DNA from: Gimesia aquarii
GTDB lineage: Bacteria; Planctomycetota; Planctomycetia; Planctomycetales; Planctomycetaceae
Direction of reading: 5' to 3'
Length of the DNA: 64,000 nt
Assembly (NCBI RefSeq): GCF_007748175.1
Contig: NZ_CP037422.1
Location: forward strand, 6,340,334-6,404,333
Shown one piece after another: positions 8,319 through 18,396 of this stretch. Each line of letters starts with the position of its first letter. Within the stretch, counting starts at the first letter, position 1. The position numbers and the translations under genes were made by a program. Under the pieces are notes generated by a model. That model was not told where the DNA came from and did no database searches. It was given only the letters and a program-made list of their open reading frames with translations.

Positions 8319-11300
8319 ATGCATTCATTTAATCGAATTCTGATAATTGCCCTAATTGTCTCAACCTGCCAGGCCTTTCCACAAATGACTCATGCGCAGG
8401 CAGCTGACGAGAAAGATGAAGTCTTTGAGCACAATGAACCCAACCAACAAGCTAAGCCTCTGAATGAATTAAAAAAGATCATTCAAGGCTGGTTCGGTCA
8501 GGCCAAGCCGGCTCGAGTGCAGTTGGCAAGTCCGACCACAAAATCAAAAGACCATGCACACTATCGTTTCCCTCAAGACCTGGAACAGGAACGGCGATTT
8601 AAAAGCACCCAACAATTGATTGATGACCAGCAATGGGAGGCAGCCCGGGAAAAACTGCAACTGATGCTTGAAAACAGCCTCAATCTCCCAGTGCATGTGA
8701 AGGGTCATCGCGCTTTAATCACTGATCGGGAATTAATCTATCAACTTCTGGAACGCCTACCTGCTGAAGAACGTGAGAAATTCAATCGCCAGTATCACGC
8801 ATTGGCAGAAAAACTGTTTACCGATGCCCAATTAAATCAAGCGTCTCCGGAAATCTATGCGGAGATTGCTACTCGATTTGCTACAACAACCTTCGGTTTT
8901 AAGGCAATGAACTATCTCGTTTCGTATCACATCGACCGGGGTGAATTCGGCCTGGCTGAGCTATACATACAACGGCTCTTGAAATATCGGGCGCCGATTA
9001 CAGAATCTTCTCAGTGGAGAACCAAAGCCGCCTTTGTTCTTAAACAAACAGGAAAGCAATCCCTGATCGCAGAATTATTGAGCTCCGGAAGAGACGCCAC
9101 ACAAACAGATGAGACAATCGAAATTGCAGGTAGCCTGCAAATTCCTGAAGAATGGCTGAGCAAGCAAGTTGTCCTTAATTTAGCTTCGAACCTGCTACTC
9201 GATGAATGGCCAATGCTGTTAGGGTCACCCAACCGCTCTGCGCGTGCACAGAATGCAGACCCACTGCTGATACCCCGCTGGTCATCAGGCATCACTTCAA
9301 ATCATTCGATCCAATCACAGTTAAAACTCATCCAGGATGATTTACAAAGTTTAAATCGCGCTACAATTCCCGCACTCCCCGCACTGGCGATCAACGGGAA
9401 AATTGTGTTCCGCACTCTGAAGGGGGTTCAGGTTCTCAATGCCCAAACAGGAGATCCCCTTTGGGAGTCCGCGCTCGAAAACTCTCCGGAAGCATCATAT
9501 ATTGCATCACAACTAAAAGGAGTGAATATCCCTCAAGCACGCGGTCTGTTTGATCCCGTTCCCGCGAAACAAACGCTGGCTGCCTATACTGGTACTAATC
9601 CAGACCATCATGCGTTGACCAGCTTAATCTTTAGAAATGCCAATTGGGGTAGTCAGAGTAGTGATGGCCAACATCTATTTATTATCGAAAACATGCGATT
9701 GAACTTTCAATCTTCTCCATCCTATCGCAGTTTTAACCGCTTTGGCCGAAGGAACAATTCATCGCAACGCACTTTGTGGTCATCGAATCAAATCGTCGCC
9801 TATGATTTAAAATCGGGACAACCGGCCTGGAAAGTGGGTGGCACGAAATTTGATGAACCCTTTGATCTACCTCTGGCGGGAACGTTTTTCTTTGGCGCAC
9901 CTACGCCAGCAGGCAATGAACTTTATGTCGTTGGTGAACGAGATCGGGAAATTCGTGTTTATGCTCTCGACCCACAAACTGGTGAAGAACGCTGGTCGCA
10001 ACAGATCGGCAATCCAGACCAGGACATAGAAACTGATATGGTCAGACGCTGGTGGATTGCGCCAGTGACCGTCGATCAAGGGGTACTGATCTGTCCTACA
10101 AACATTGGCCTGCTGACCGCCATTGATCGACTAAATCACTCAATTCTGTGGTCAACACAATACGCCAGTGTACCAACAAATCATTCTGGGAATCGTTTTA
10201 ATCGTATTAGCCAGACAGCCGTTGAAACGCTCGGGCAACGCTGGTGCCCTTCAGCTCCTGTGATTTCCAAAAACAAAGTAATTTATACTCCACCCGATGA
10301 AAAAGCTTTGATTTGTCTCGATCTAATCACGGGAACCCCCTGTTGGACAAAACGGGCTAAAGAAACTTTTCTGTACTTAGCAGGTGTTGTAGATGATCAC
10401 ATTCTATTGGTTGGCTTGAACGGGGTCACATCAATCTCTCTGACGAACGGTAAAAAGATCTGGAATAAAGCATTCCAAAGTTCAGCTGGTCCCCCTTCCG
10501 GGCAGTCTGTGATTGCAGACAAACGCTTGCATGTTCCGTTGCAAAGTGGTCAGGTATGGACGTTTGACGTCGACTCGGGAAAGGTGATTAATAAAATCTT
10601 CAGCACAAAAGATGCGCCGCCTTTAGGCAATTTAATTATTTATGAAGGACAATTTCTGTCGCTCAGCGGGTCTGGTCTGGTTAGTTATGAACAAAAAGAG
10701 ACTTTCGAAGCAAAAATCAAGCAGATCAAGGAAGAAAACTCGCAAAGTTCATTAGCTCTGTATAAAGAATCTAAATTGTTGATGATGAGCCATCGCTACC
10801 AGGACGCTCTGGCTAAACTGGAACAAATTGATATTCTGGAACTTCCAACCAAACATCGGCAGAACTTTCATGATTTAATCGTGAACTGCTTAAGTTCCCT
10901 GATTCGATCTGATTTTCAAAAATATGATCAACTCGTTAACCAGCTAAGCCAACGTGTCCGTTCAGAGAAAGAACGCATCGAACTGAAAAGATTACTTATT
11001 GAGCGTTTCATTGTCAGACAACAGCATACCGATGCTCTTGACCTCATATTGGAATTGTCAAACGCCCCTGAAGAAACGTTTTTTCAAACTGCGAGTACGG
11101 AATTACGTATTGACTATTGGCTTGCTAGTAAAGCCTTGGAACTCTGGAATCAGACAGGCCCATCGAACCGCGAACAGATTACCTCGAAAATCAGCCTCAG
11201 AGCGCAACAAATCTTAGGTGCTGAACCATTACAACAAAAACGATTCCTCAATCAATTTGGATTTCATGATGCCGCTCTTCCCGTCCTGAAACAATTAATC

Positions 11301-13019
11301 GAATCGGCACTGCAATCCGACCAATTCTATGAAGCAGAATTGTGGCTCACTCGACTGATGAAGCACAAAAGCCCACAAGTTTCAGCGCAAGCTCTGGCCC
11401 GCATGGTAGACCTTTGCTTGAAATTCAATTTGACTCAGGATGCCGGATACTACCTGGATCAGCTTTCACAATACGATCAAAGTCTGACAATTTTGGACAA
11501 CAGAACCATTGATCAATTTCTGAAGCAGAAGCGAAGCAGGCTGAATTCCGATTTTGAAAAAAACAAACATAATCCCTGGCAACCCCAAAAACTCAAACTG
11601 ATTGTCGCCGGCTCAGACAGATCACGGTCCAGGTATTATTCTTCCAGAAGACTTCCACTCAATACGAAAGCATCCAGTTTACCTTTCTACCAGTCAAGAA
11701 CACTTGCAGTCAGCTCAAAAGAAAACCGCCTGACGATGAGCATGCCTTATAACAATCGCTTAATCTGGTCGACGCCTTTACGGTCTTCACTGGGGTCACG
11801 TTCATCGAGCTTGAATGAAAGTGAAATTGTAGGCCATAACTTAATTCTTCAACATCGCGATATGCTGCATTTTTACAATCTAGTCGATCAGAAACTGATC
11901 TGGAGCAAGAAGCTGGAAAAAAAGCGAACCAGCGGTTATTACTCAAATTCCTATACTCGGCTTCGACCGGCTCATCTGGCGAGTGCGACAACTCTGTTAC
12001 ACCAGCATCATCCTTCTATAGCAGTACGAACCAAAGGAATGATTGCTGCCGCTAATGCAGACTATACTTGTTATTACAGCCGCCGAAAAATTGTGCTCGT
12101 TGATACAAGAACTGGAAAAGTACGCTGGACTCATGACAACCTCGATCAAGAAACCAGAGTCCTTGGAGATGACCGCCTGATCTATCTGGTCACTCGAGAT
12201 CGAGTCACCAGAAAAATCCTACGTGTCAGCGATGGACAACAGACAGATTTAAAAAACATAAATCATTCTCTCCAAAATGTCATCTATCAAAACGATTCTG
12301 CATTTGTTGCAATTGAATCAGAGTCAAACGGAAAGAAAAAAGAGCAAACTTCGATCTACAGCTTTCATTCACAGTCAACAGAACATCTCTGGGATCTGGA
12401 TTTTCCCAAAGACTCGCTCTTTGGAATTTTTGATTACCATTATCTCTCTGTTTTGAGCCCTTCAGGAGAACTGTTCCTTGTCGATCTACGCACAGGTAAA
12501 AAGTCGGTTTTAGAATCCATTCCCCCAGCCGAACTCAAAAAATATCGAAATTTCTATCTTATCTCAGATGGGAAATACATTTACTTTGTCACCCATTCTC
12601 AGTCAAGTAACTCCATTTCCGTGAATGCTCCTTCAATTCCCATCAATGGAGTGCTTTATGTTTTCGATCGCCAAACTGGGAAGAAAATTTGGAATCAATC
12701 ATTTAAGAAACAACATCTTGTTCTAAACACACAAAATCTGTTACCTGTCATTTTACTTGTCTCAAGAGACTATAAGCGTACGGGAAACCGTGCCACCAGT
12801 ATTGTGCATCTGCAAGCCGTGGATAAGCAAACAGGAAAAAACCTACTCACCTGGAAAGCGCCCCTTGGCTCCAATATCCATACAGTTGCCGTAGATCAAC
12901 GGCAAAAAATCATTGAAATTCTAACACATAATGCACGAATTCGATTATACGACACAGATGTATTAGCGAACGGCGCCCCGATTGCTCCTGTTCTGGAACA
13001 ACTACCAGAAAAGAATTAG
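8319..13019 (+). CDS. Very large secreted PQQ-type beta-propeller protein with helical repeat segments
   Basis: A 1566-residue exported protein: an N-terminal signal peptide (FNRILIIALIVSTCQAFPQM...HAQA) is followed by a helical region (about 90-290), a first beta-propeller (about 330-790) with PQQ/BamB-like repeats (VLNAQTGDPLWES, YDLKSGQPAWKVGG, LDPQTGEERWSQQIG, LDLITGTPCWTKRAK), a TPR-like helical stretch (about 810-1100) and a second propeller (about 1130-1560; VDTRTGKVRWTHDN, FDRQTGKKIWNQSF). AGAAGG lies a few bases before the ATG. Such proteins are common in planctomycetes and are presumably envelope scaffolds; no quinoprotein dehydrogenase active site was recognised. It is transcribed away from the rplY cluster. 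Confidence 0.85.
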   Translation: MHSFNRILIIALIVSTCQAFPQMTHAQAADEKDEVFEHNEPNQQAKPLNELKKIIQGWFGQAKPARVQLASPTTKSKDHAHYRFPQDLEQERRFKSTQQLIDDQQWEAAREKLQLMLENSLNLPVHVKGHRALITDRELIYQLLERLPAEEREKFNRQYHALAEKLFTDAQLNQASPEIYAEIATRFATTTFGFKAMNYLVSYHIDRGEFGLAELYIQRLLKYRAPITESSQWRTKAAFVLKQTGKQSLIAELLSSGRDATQTDETIEIAGSLQIPEEWLSKQVVLNLASNLLLDEWPMLLGSPNRSARAQNADPLLIPRWSSGITSNHSIQSQLKLIQDDLQSLNRATIPALPALAINGKIVFRTLKGVQVLNAQTGDPLWESALENSPEASYIASQLKGVNIPQARGLFDPVPAKQTLAAYTGTNPDHHALTSLIFRNANWGSQSSDGQHLFIIENMRLNFQSSPSYRSFNRFGRRNNSSQRTLWSSNQIVAYDLKSGQPAWKVGGTKFDEPFDLPLAGTFFFGAPTPAGNELYVVGERDREIRVYALDPQTGEERWSQQIGNPDQDIETDMVRRWWIAPVTVDQGVLICPTNIGLLTAIDRLNHSILWSTQYASVPTNHSGNRFNRISQTAVETLGQRWCPSAPVISKNKVIYTPPDEKALICLDLITGTPCWTKRAKETFLYLAGVVDDHILLVGLNGVTSISLTNGKKIWNKAFQSSAGPPSGQSVIADKRLHVPLQSGQVWTFDVDSGKVINKIFSTKDAPPLGNLIIYEGQFLSLSGSGLVSYEQKETFEAKIKQIKEENSQSSLALYKESKLLMMSHRYQDALAKLEQIDILELPTKHRQNFHDLIVNCLSSLIRSDFQKYDQLVNQLSQRVRSEKERIELKRLLIERFIVRQQHTDALDLILELSNAPEETFFQTASTELRIDYWLASKALELWNQTGPSNREQITSKISLRAQQILGAEPLQQKRFLNQFGFHDAALPVLKQLIESALQSDQFYEAELWLTRLMKHKSPQVSAQALARMVDLCLKFNLTQDAGYYLDQLSQYDQSLTILDNRTIDQFLKQKRSRLNSDFEKNKHNPWQPQKLKLIVAGSDRSRSRYYSSRRLPLNTKASSLPFYQSRTLAVSSKENRLTMSMPYNNRLIWSTPLRSSLGSRSSSLNESEIVGHNLILQHRDMLHFYNLVDQKLIWSKKLEKKRTSGYYSNSYTRLRPAHLASATTLLHQHHPSIAVRTKGMIAAANADYTCYYSRRKIVLVDTRTGKVRWTHDNLDQETRVLGDDRLIYLVTRDRVTRKILRVSDGQQTDLKNINHSLQNVIYQNDSAFVAIESESNGKKKEQTSIYSFHSQSTEHLWDLDFPKDSLFGIFDYHYLSVLSPSGELFLVDLRTGKKSVLESIPPAELKKYRNFYLISDGKYIYFVTHSQSSNSISVNAPSIPINGVLYVFDRQTGKKIWNQSFKKQHLVLNTQNLLPVILLVSRDYKRTGNRATSIVHLQAVDKQTGKNLLTWKAPLGSNIHTVAVDQRQKIIEILTHNARIRLYDTDVLANGAPIAPVLEQLPEKN

Positions 13020-13106
13020 AAAATCCACTTGCTAAACAAACTGTCTAAAAATACAATAAAGTACTTTCACTACTTCGTCGTTCTCTCCCTACTGAAGAGA
13101 GTATAC

Positions 13107-13559
13107 ATGCAACGTGTATTTGTTTTGTTTCTGATTGTTTCTCTCACTCTGCCAACAGTGCCGGTTTCGGGCTGTGAGTGTGGCCAAAATCAGACAAACC
13201 AATCCAATAACTGTTGTTGCAGTCAATTAGATTCAGATCAGATCACAAAAGTCAAATCCTGCTGTTGTCAAAACTTACAGCAATCTGAAAAACAGCAAAC
13301 GCAAGGACTGAGTCGTAAGTCCTGCGAGAAAAACAGCTGTCATTGTAAGCAGGCACTCTCACAATTCGCGACCATCGGTTCTACGAAATCCACAAAGCTG
13401 GCTCGTCAATCCAGCCGAAGCTTCATGACAGTCAATCTGGCTTCTGAGTCTTCGTTCTCTGGTCGCTCAACATCTCCCCTCACCGGTGAGGTCTCTTCTG
13501 CCTGCGGTTCCCACTCCTCAGGGGAGTTTTGCGCGCATTTCTGCCTGTGGTTGATCTAA
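13107..13559 (+). CDS. Small secreted cysteine-rich protein
   Basis: The ATG at 13107 is chosen over an upstream TTG (13029) because GAAGAGAG lies 6 bases ahead and the product then begins with a clean signal peptide (MQRVFVLFLIVSLTLPTVPVSG). The mature part contains about 14 Cys, including CEC, two CCC triplets, CHC and a C-terminal FCAHFCLW. This suggests metal binding or extensive disulfides outside the cytoplasm. The rest is Ser/Gln-rich and low in complexity. The next gene, also exported and Cys-rich, lies 194 bases downstream, so the two may handle the same metal. I do not recognise the family. Confidence 0.65.
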   Translation: MQRVFVLFLIVSLTLPTVPVSGCECGQNQTNQSNNCCCSQLDSDQITKVKSCCCQNLQQSEKQQTQGLSRKSCEKNSCHCKQALSQFATIGSTKSTKLARQSSRSFMTVNLASESSFSGRSTSPLTGEVSSACGSHSSGEFCAHFCLWLI

Positions 13560-13642
13560 ATCACAATTCAAAACCGGATGAATCAGAATCCGTTTCGCAT
13601 TCTTCAGTCACTTAATTCTGAATCCATGCGCTCTCCTTTTGC

Positions 13643-13659
13643 TGAAACAAATCGTTTCA
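13643..13659. promoter_or_regulatory. Inverted repeat upstream of the CCGGC gene
   Basis: TGAAAC-N5-GTTTCA is a perfect 6-bp inverted repeat about 95 bases before the start codon of the CCGGC-repeat gene. It could be an operator, but I cannot match it to a named regulator and such short repeats also occur by chance. Confidence 0.25.
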
Positions 13660-13753
13660 ACAGGACAGATTGAACGGTAAATGATTGCAAATAACGTATA
13701 TTCAAATCTTGATTTTAATCAGTAACACGTTTTTTAACTTTTAGGAGAATCCA

Positions 13754-14203
13754 ATGCGTCACGTTTTATCAATTGCAGCCCTGTTCGCTGTTGTTGCGTT
13801 CATGGGCCAAACTAATGCCGCTGATGATGCCAAAAAAGGGAAGGCGCTCTGCCCGGTTGCCGGTAAGCCTGCCAATCCAAACCAGACAGTTGCTTACAAA
13901 GGTGGAAGTGTTTCCCTGTGTTGCGGAGGTTGCAAAGCGAAATTTACTAAAAATCCATCCAAGTATGCTGCAAAAGCAAACCTTCAACTTGTTTCAACAG
14001 GACAAGCCAAACAGGTGAAATGCCCCTTTGCTGGCAAACCAGTGAATCCCGCTCAATCTGTTACGGTTGCAGGGACAGAAGTCAAATTCTGCTGTGGCGG
14101 ATGTAAAGGAAAAGCAGCCAAAGCTGAAGGTGATGCTCAAATTGAGCTGATCTTCAACGATAAATCATTTGACAAAGGCTTTAAAGTCACTAAAAAAGAG
14201 TAG
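13754..14203 (+). CDS. Exported two-repeat CCGGC protein (YHS/TRASH-like metal-binding domains)
   Basis: A signal peptide (MRHVLSIAALFAVVAFMGQTNA) precedes two repeats. The first reads CPVAGKPANPNQTV...VSLCCGGCKAKF, the second CPFAGKPVNPAQSV...VKFCCGGCKGKA. Each has one Cys at the start and a CCGGC cluster about 30 residues later, the pattern of YHS/TRASH-like domains that bind soft metals such as copper. AGGAGA lies seven bases before the ATG. The strong terminator at 14295-14336 ends its transcript. It probably binds or buffers a metal in the periplasm; copper is inference only. Confidence 0.8.
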   Translation: MRHVLSIAALFAVVAFMGQTNAADDAKKGKALCPVAGKPANPNQTVAYKGGSVSLCCGGCKAKFTKNPSKYAAKANLQLVSTGQAKQVKCPFAGKPVNPAQSVTVAGTEVKFCCGGCKGKAAKAEGDAQIELIFNDKSFDKGFKVTKKE

Positions 14204-14294
14204 TGAAATTTGTTTTGATCTTCACCCCATATACTCTTTGCGGGCCTGCCTCATATGGGATTTGAAGTCAGAAAGGATTTCACAGTATTTGACT

Positions 14295-14336
14295 AGAGTG
14301 GGAGAGTCGTTCGAGACTCTCTCACTCTATTTTTTT
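14295..14336 (+). terminator. Rho-independent terminator after the CCGGC-repeat gene
   Basis: A 14-bp stem (14295-14308 with 14315-14328, one G-U pair) with a 6-base loop, followed by ATTTTTTT. It separates the plus-strand gene from the convergent argJ, whose stop is only a few bases away. Confidence 0.88.
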
Positions 14337-14338
14337 GT

Positions 14339-15538
14339 TTACGTCGTATATTCAGAATTCAGGCGTACATATTCCTGAGTCAGATCACTGGTCCAGAACA
14401 CAGTCGATTCATCACCGAACGGAAATCGAACCTGGATTAACACATCTCGATTTTGCCGCATACCCTCTGACACTGCTTGCTCATCAAAATCAGCAGGTAG
14501 TCCATTTTCATAAATCAAAGTACCATTGATAGAAAGAATAACATCCTGCTCATTTAGCTTGACTGTGGTTCGTCCGATTGCTGATACAATTCGTCCCCAA
14601 TTCGGATCCGAACCGGTAATCGCAGTTTTCACCAAAGCGTCATTGGCAATCGTTTGAGCAATTTCGAATGCTTCCGATCGCTGCTTCGTACCAGAGACTT
14701 CAATCGTAATGAAGTGATCAGCCCCTTCAGCATCTCGAATAATAGCCTGCCCCAACTCCATCGCAACTTCATCAATGACAGACTGTAACTGGTTCAGTTC
14801 CTGTTCGTTCAATTCCTCAACTTCTGCTGCGCCATTGGCCATCAAGACCACAGTATCACTCGTGCTGGTATGTCCTTCCACCGAAACACAATTGAAGCTT
14901 CGATTCACAGCATGGCGCAGCATCTGATCCGTCTGTGATGTGCTGAGAGGAGCATCAGTCATAATTAACGCTAACATTGTCGCCATATTAGGGGCAATCA
15001 TCGCCGCTCCTTTCGCGACACCACTCACGCGTACCGTGTTACCCCTGATTGTCAATAAACGAGTTGACTGCTTGGGAACCGTATCCGTAGTCATCATCCC
15101 ACGTGCTGCGTCTAAAAACGCCTGCGAATCAGAGTCTAATTGCTGAATGACTTTGGGAATCCCTTGTTCAAGCGGTGAACGAGGTAAAAAGTGTCCAATG
15201 ATTCCTGTGGAACAAACCAGTACTTCTTCTTCACTGATTTCCAGACCATTGGCTACCTGACTGGTCATCCAACGCGCATCTTCAATTCCCCGGTCTCCGG
15301 TACAGGCATTGGCATTGCCGGAATTGATAATGACCGCTCGAATAGAATCAGAGGGAACGCGTTCGCGAGACACTTTGACTGGTGCACCACACACTTGATT
15401 TTTTGTAAATACACCAGCACCACAGCAAGCCGCATCAGACACAAACAAAGATAAATCAAAAATCGATTTGTCTTCTTTAATTCCACTGGCCAGACCAGCA
15501 GCTCGAAACCCCTGGGGTAAACTTAATTCAGCAGTCAA
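14339..15538 (-). CDS. argJ: Bifunctional glutamate N-acetyltransferase / amino-acid N-acetyltransferase ArgJ
   Basis: Arginine biosynthesis: transfers acetyl from N-acetylornithine to glutamate, recycling the acetyl group; some members also use acetyl-CoA. The self-cleavage region is present (KGAAMIAPNMATMLA, nucleophile Thr in the MATML motif), with SVEGHTSTSDTV, ADHFITIEVSG and GSDPNWGRIVSAIGRT further on. The 399-residue length is typical. It starts 27 bases downstream of argC on the same strand, so argCJ is an operon. Whether it is mono- or bifunctional cannot be read from the sequence. Confidence 0.96.
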   Translation of the reverse strand: MTAELSLPQGFRAAGLASGIKEDKSIFDLSLFVSDAACCGAGVFTKNQVCGAPVKVSRERVPSDSIRAVIINSGNANACTGDRGIEDARWMTSQVANGLEISEEEVLVCSTGIIGHFLPRSPLEQGIPKVIQQLDSDSQAFLDAARGMMTTDTVPKQSTRLLTIRGNTVRVSGVAKGAAMIAPNMATMLALIMTDAPLSTSQTDQMLRHAVNRSFNCVSVEGHTSTSDTVVLMANGAAEVEELNEQELNQLQSVIDEVAMELGQAIIRDAEGADHFITIEVSGTKQRSEAFEIAQTIANDALVKTAITGSDPNWGRIVSAIGRTTVKLNEQDVILSINGTLIYENGLPADFDEQAVSEGMRQNRDVLIQVRFPFGDESTVFWTSDLTQEYVRLNSEYTT

Positions 15539-15565
15539 CAGGTTGTCCTCAATGAATAAGAAGTT

Positions 15566-16579
15566 TCAGATGATTAACCCGGTCGTCTCAGAGTAACCGG
15601 CCATCAAATTAAAATTCTGAACGGCAACTCCTGCAGCTCCTTTGATCAAATTATCGAGTGCGGAAAATACAATCAATTGATCGCCGGAAAATTGAACAGA
15701 AATGTCACAGTAATTCGTCCCCGCCACATCCTTAGTTACAGGAATTCGATCAATCACTCGCACAAAGGGCTTCCCTGCATAAAATGATCGATAGACGTTT
15801 AAAATCTCATCACGATTTACTTCACTGGTTAACCGGGGATACATAGTCGCCAGAATTCCCCGATTCATGGGAGTCAAGTGGGGGGTGAAAACAACCTGCA
15901 CTTCTTTGCCACTGACAGTCGAAAGAACTTCATCAATTTCTGGTGTGTGACGATGCGTGCCAACCCCGTAGGCGGTAATACTTTCATTACATTCGGAATA
16001 CAATGTTGCCAGCTTTGGGTTTCGACCGGCACCGCTCACTCCGCTTTTCGCATCTATGATAATTCCTGTGGGCTCGATTAAGTTGTTCGCCAGTAACGGT
16101 GCCAGTCCTAGAATCGACGTACTGGTATAACACCCCGGATTGGCAATCAGATCTGCAGGGGGAATTTTTTCGGCCCAAAGTTCGGGAAGACCATAAACGG
16201 TACTCCCCAACCGGGTGGGATCGGTGTGCACATGATGATACCACTTTTCATAAATAGCAGGATCATTCAATCGATAGTCGGCGCTCAAATCAACGACGCG
16301 GCAGCCATCTGCCAAAAGATCTGGAATGACCTCCATACTGGCCACATGAGGCAGTGCGCAAAAAGCAAAATCTGCACGCTCCGAAATTTGAGCAGGTGTT
16401 AGTGCTTCGCATGGCAGATCCAGACGTCCTTCGAGACAAGGGTGGATTTCATTGATATGTGGCGCATCTGTTTGACGCGAAGTCAAAGCAACAATTTCAA
16501 CTTCAGGATTACGTAACAGAATTTTGATCAACTCAAGAGCCGCATAACCAGAGGCCCCCATAATAGCAACTTTCGTCAT
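15566..16579 (-). CDS. argC: N-acetyl-gamma-glutamyl-phosphate reductase
   Basis: NADPH-dependent reduction of N-acetylglutamyl phosphate to the semialdehyde, the third step of arginine synthesis. The N-terminal nucleotide-binding motif is [18 protein letters not shown]; the catalytic Cys is in [28 protein letters not shown] and [11 protein letters not shown] follow. Length 337 is normal. First gene of the argC-argJ pair. The other arginine genes are not in the window. Confidence 0.96.
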   Translation of the reverse strand: MTKVAIMGASGYAALELIKILLRNPEVEIVALTSRQTDAPHINEIHPCLEGRLDLPCEALTPAQISERADFAFCALPHVASMEVIPDLLADGCRVVDLSADYRLNDPAIYEKWYHHVHTDPTRLGSTVYGLPELWAEKIPPADLIANPGCYTSTSILGLAPLLANNLIEPTGIIIDAKSGVSGAGRNPKLATLYSECNESITAYGVGTHRHTPEIDEVLSTVSGKEVQVVFTPHLTPMNRGILATMYPRLTSEVNRDEILNVYRSFYAGKPFVRVIDRIPVTKDVAGTNYCDISVQFSGDQLIVFSALDNLIKGAAGVAVQNFNLMAGYSETTGLII

Positions 16580-17086
16580 TGATACCTGATCCGACTATGC
16601 CTTAAGAGCTAAATAATGTCTCACTGCGAGTTAAAAAACGAGAGTCATTGCATTTGAGATGTACATTTTAGGAGTGAATAAGGAGACGACAAGCAATTGG
16701 CCCTCAAGGATCGCCCGCTTTCTCTATTTTTTACGAGGTAAGTCATAAACGCACAAATCCAAGACAACCATTCAATCGAAACGAGGAAGAGAAGTTTCCT
16801 TTCTCGAATCAAATCCCGATTTTATAATGATTATTTAGAATTAACAATGCCATACATCCGCCCCTGATTGAATATGATTCTTTCAAATTAAGCTGCAAAA
16901 TCAATTCGGTTTCCTTTTCAAAAACCTTTCTAAACATCACAATAAAATCATCGATCCGAGTCATTTTTATCGATCGCAATCAGGTTTGCAGGTATGCCGA
17001 ACTCCTTGTGGAATCACGTTTTTTGTAGGTGATTGTCAGGGATTTCAGTGGATATCCGCCAGTTCAACACATAAGAAGAGGAAAGA
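16580..17086. other. Divergent intergenic region argC / PMI-like gene
   Basis: About 500 AT-rich bases holding the promoters of argC (minus) and the sugar gene cluster (plus). I see no open frame, tRNA or convincing riboswitch. AGAGGAAAG just before 17087 is the ribosome site of the downstream gene. Confidence 0.5.
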
Positions 17087-18310
17087 ATGTCTAACGTTGC
17101 CAAACTAGCCGCCGATGCGCTGACTGAAGGTGGTGGAATATTTCGACTGTCTCCCACATGGGTTCCCCGTTCGTTTCTTCAGCCTGGTCGACGATTGAAA
17201 TTGCATCCGAGCGACTATTATGCACTAGGAACACATCGGGGGGGGATTGATGAACGCTGGTTTGGCTCAACTACTGCCGCCGCCAATGAAGGTGCTCCAC
17301 CAGATGAAGGCTTGAGCTACTGTGACTTTGGGGGGGAACGATTTACTCTCAGAGACGCGATTGCCGAACTGGGAGCTGAAGTCATCGGAGATTCCATCTG
17401 GAGTAAGTATCAGAAGTGGCCCGTTTACTCCAAGTTCTTCGATAACATGGGGCCCATTCCACATCACATGCATCAAAATGCTGAGCAAGCAGCATTAGTC
17501 GGGCAGGAAGGCAAGCCGGAATCGTACTACTTCCCACCTCAGATGAACGCAATTGGCAATAATTTCCCTTATACATTCATGGGACTTGAGCCAGGCACGA
17601 CAAAACAGGATGTGATTGACTGTCTCGATCGCTGGAATGATGGTGACAATGGCATTCTCGATCTCTCCAAAGCGTATCGCCTCAAACCGGGGACTGGCTG
17701 GCTGATTCCTCCCTGCGTATTGCATGCTCCCGGTAGTCTCGTGACTTACGAACCACAATGGGGGAGCGACGTATTCGGCATGTACCAGTCAATGGTCGAA
17801 GGCCGCGCTGTACCACGCTCACTGTTGACGAAGGACTTCCCTGAAGACAAGCACGACGATAACACCTATCTCGTTGAAGCCCTCGACTGGGAGGCCAACG
17901 TAGACCCTAACTTTAAAGACAACAACTATCTCGAACCAATTCCAGTGGCTGATACTGCGGCTGAGGGCTATGTAGATCGTTGGATCGTCTACGGTAAAGT
18001 CAAAGGCGAGCAGTTATTCACCGCGAAAGAGCTGACTGTTGACCCCGGCAAGAAAGTGACGATTAAAGATTCGGGGGCCTATGGCTGGATCACGGTTCAA
18101 GGAGAAGGTTCGATCGGAAAATTGAGATTACAGACTCCTGCTATGATCCGCTTTGGGCAGATGACAGAAGATGAAGTCTTCGTCTCAGAAAAAGCAGCCC
18201 AGGAAGGTGTCACCATTGAGAATACCGGCAGTGAGCCATTGGTCTCGCTTCGTTACTTTGGTCCTGGTGCGTGCCCCAGCGCTCCCAATGTCGGTGATTA
18301 CCGAAAATAA
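17087..18310 (+). CDS. Class I mannose-6-phosphate isomerase-like cupin protein
   Basis: A two-part cupin enzyme of the type I phosphomannose isomerase superfamily. The metal site is visible: HHMHQNAEQ gives two His, a Gln and a Glu, and the later His is in PPCVLHAPG. These residues fit Zn-dependent aldose/ketose isomerisation. The ends of the protein differ from classical ManA (407 residues, N-terminal FRLSPTWVPRSFLQPGRRL), so the substrate is uncertain. An AGAGGAAAG site precedes the ATG. Two carbohydrate genes follow on the same strand, but an intrinsic terminator lies immediately after it. Confidence 0.75.
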   Translation: MSNVAKLAADALTEGGGIFRLSPTWVPRSFLQPGRRLKLHPSDYYALGTHRGGIDERWFGSTTAAANEGAPPDEGLSYCDFGGERFTLRDAIAELGAEVIGDSIWSKYQKWPVYSKFFDNMGPIPHHMHQNAEQAALVGQEGKPESYYFPPQMNAIGNNFPYTFMGLEPGTTKQDVIDCLDRWNDGDNGILDLSKAYRLKPGTGWLIPPCVLHAPGSLVTYEPQWGSDVFGMYQSMVEGRAVPRSLLTKDFPEDKHDDNTYLVEALDWEANVDPNFKDNNYLEPIPVADTAAEGYVDRWIVYGKVKGEQLFTAKELTVDPGKKVTIKDSGAYGWITVQGEGSIGKLRLQTPAMIRFGQMTEDEVFVSEKAAQEGVTIENTGSEPLVSLRYFGPGACPSAPNVGDYRK

Positions 18311-18330
18311 AAGACAGCATTCACTCTTAA

Positions 18331-18360
18331 CTGCCCGAACTACCGGGCAGTTTTCTTTTT
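18331..18360 (+). terminator. Rho-independent terminator after the PMI-like gene
   Basis: CTGCCCG-AACTAC-CGGGCAG (perfect 7-bp stem) followed by TTTTCTTTTT. It lies between the PMI-like gene and the isomerase gene, so the three sugar genes are either two transcripts or read through it. Confidence 0.88.
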
Positions 18361-18396
18361 GATCTTATAATTCCTGCTAACATGAAGGACCAGCTC

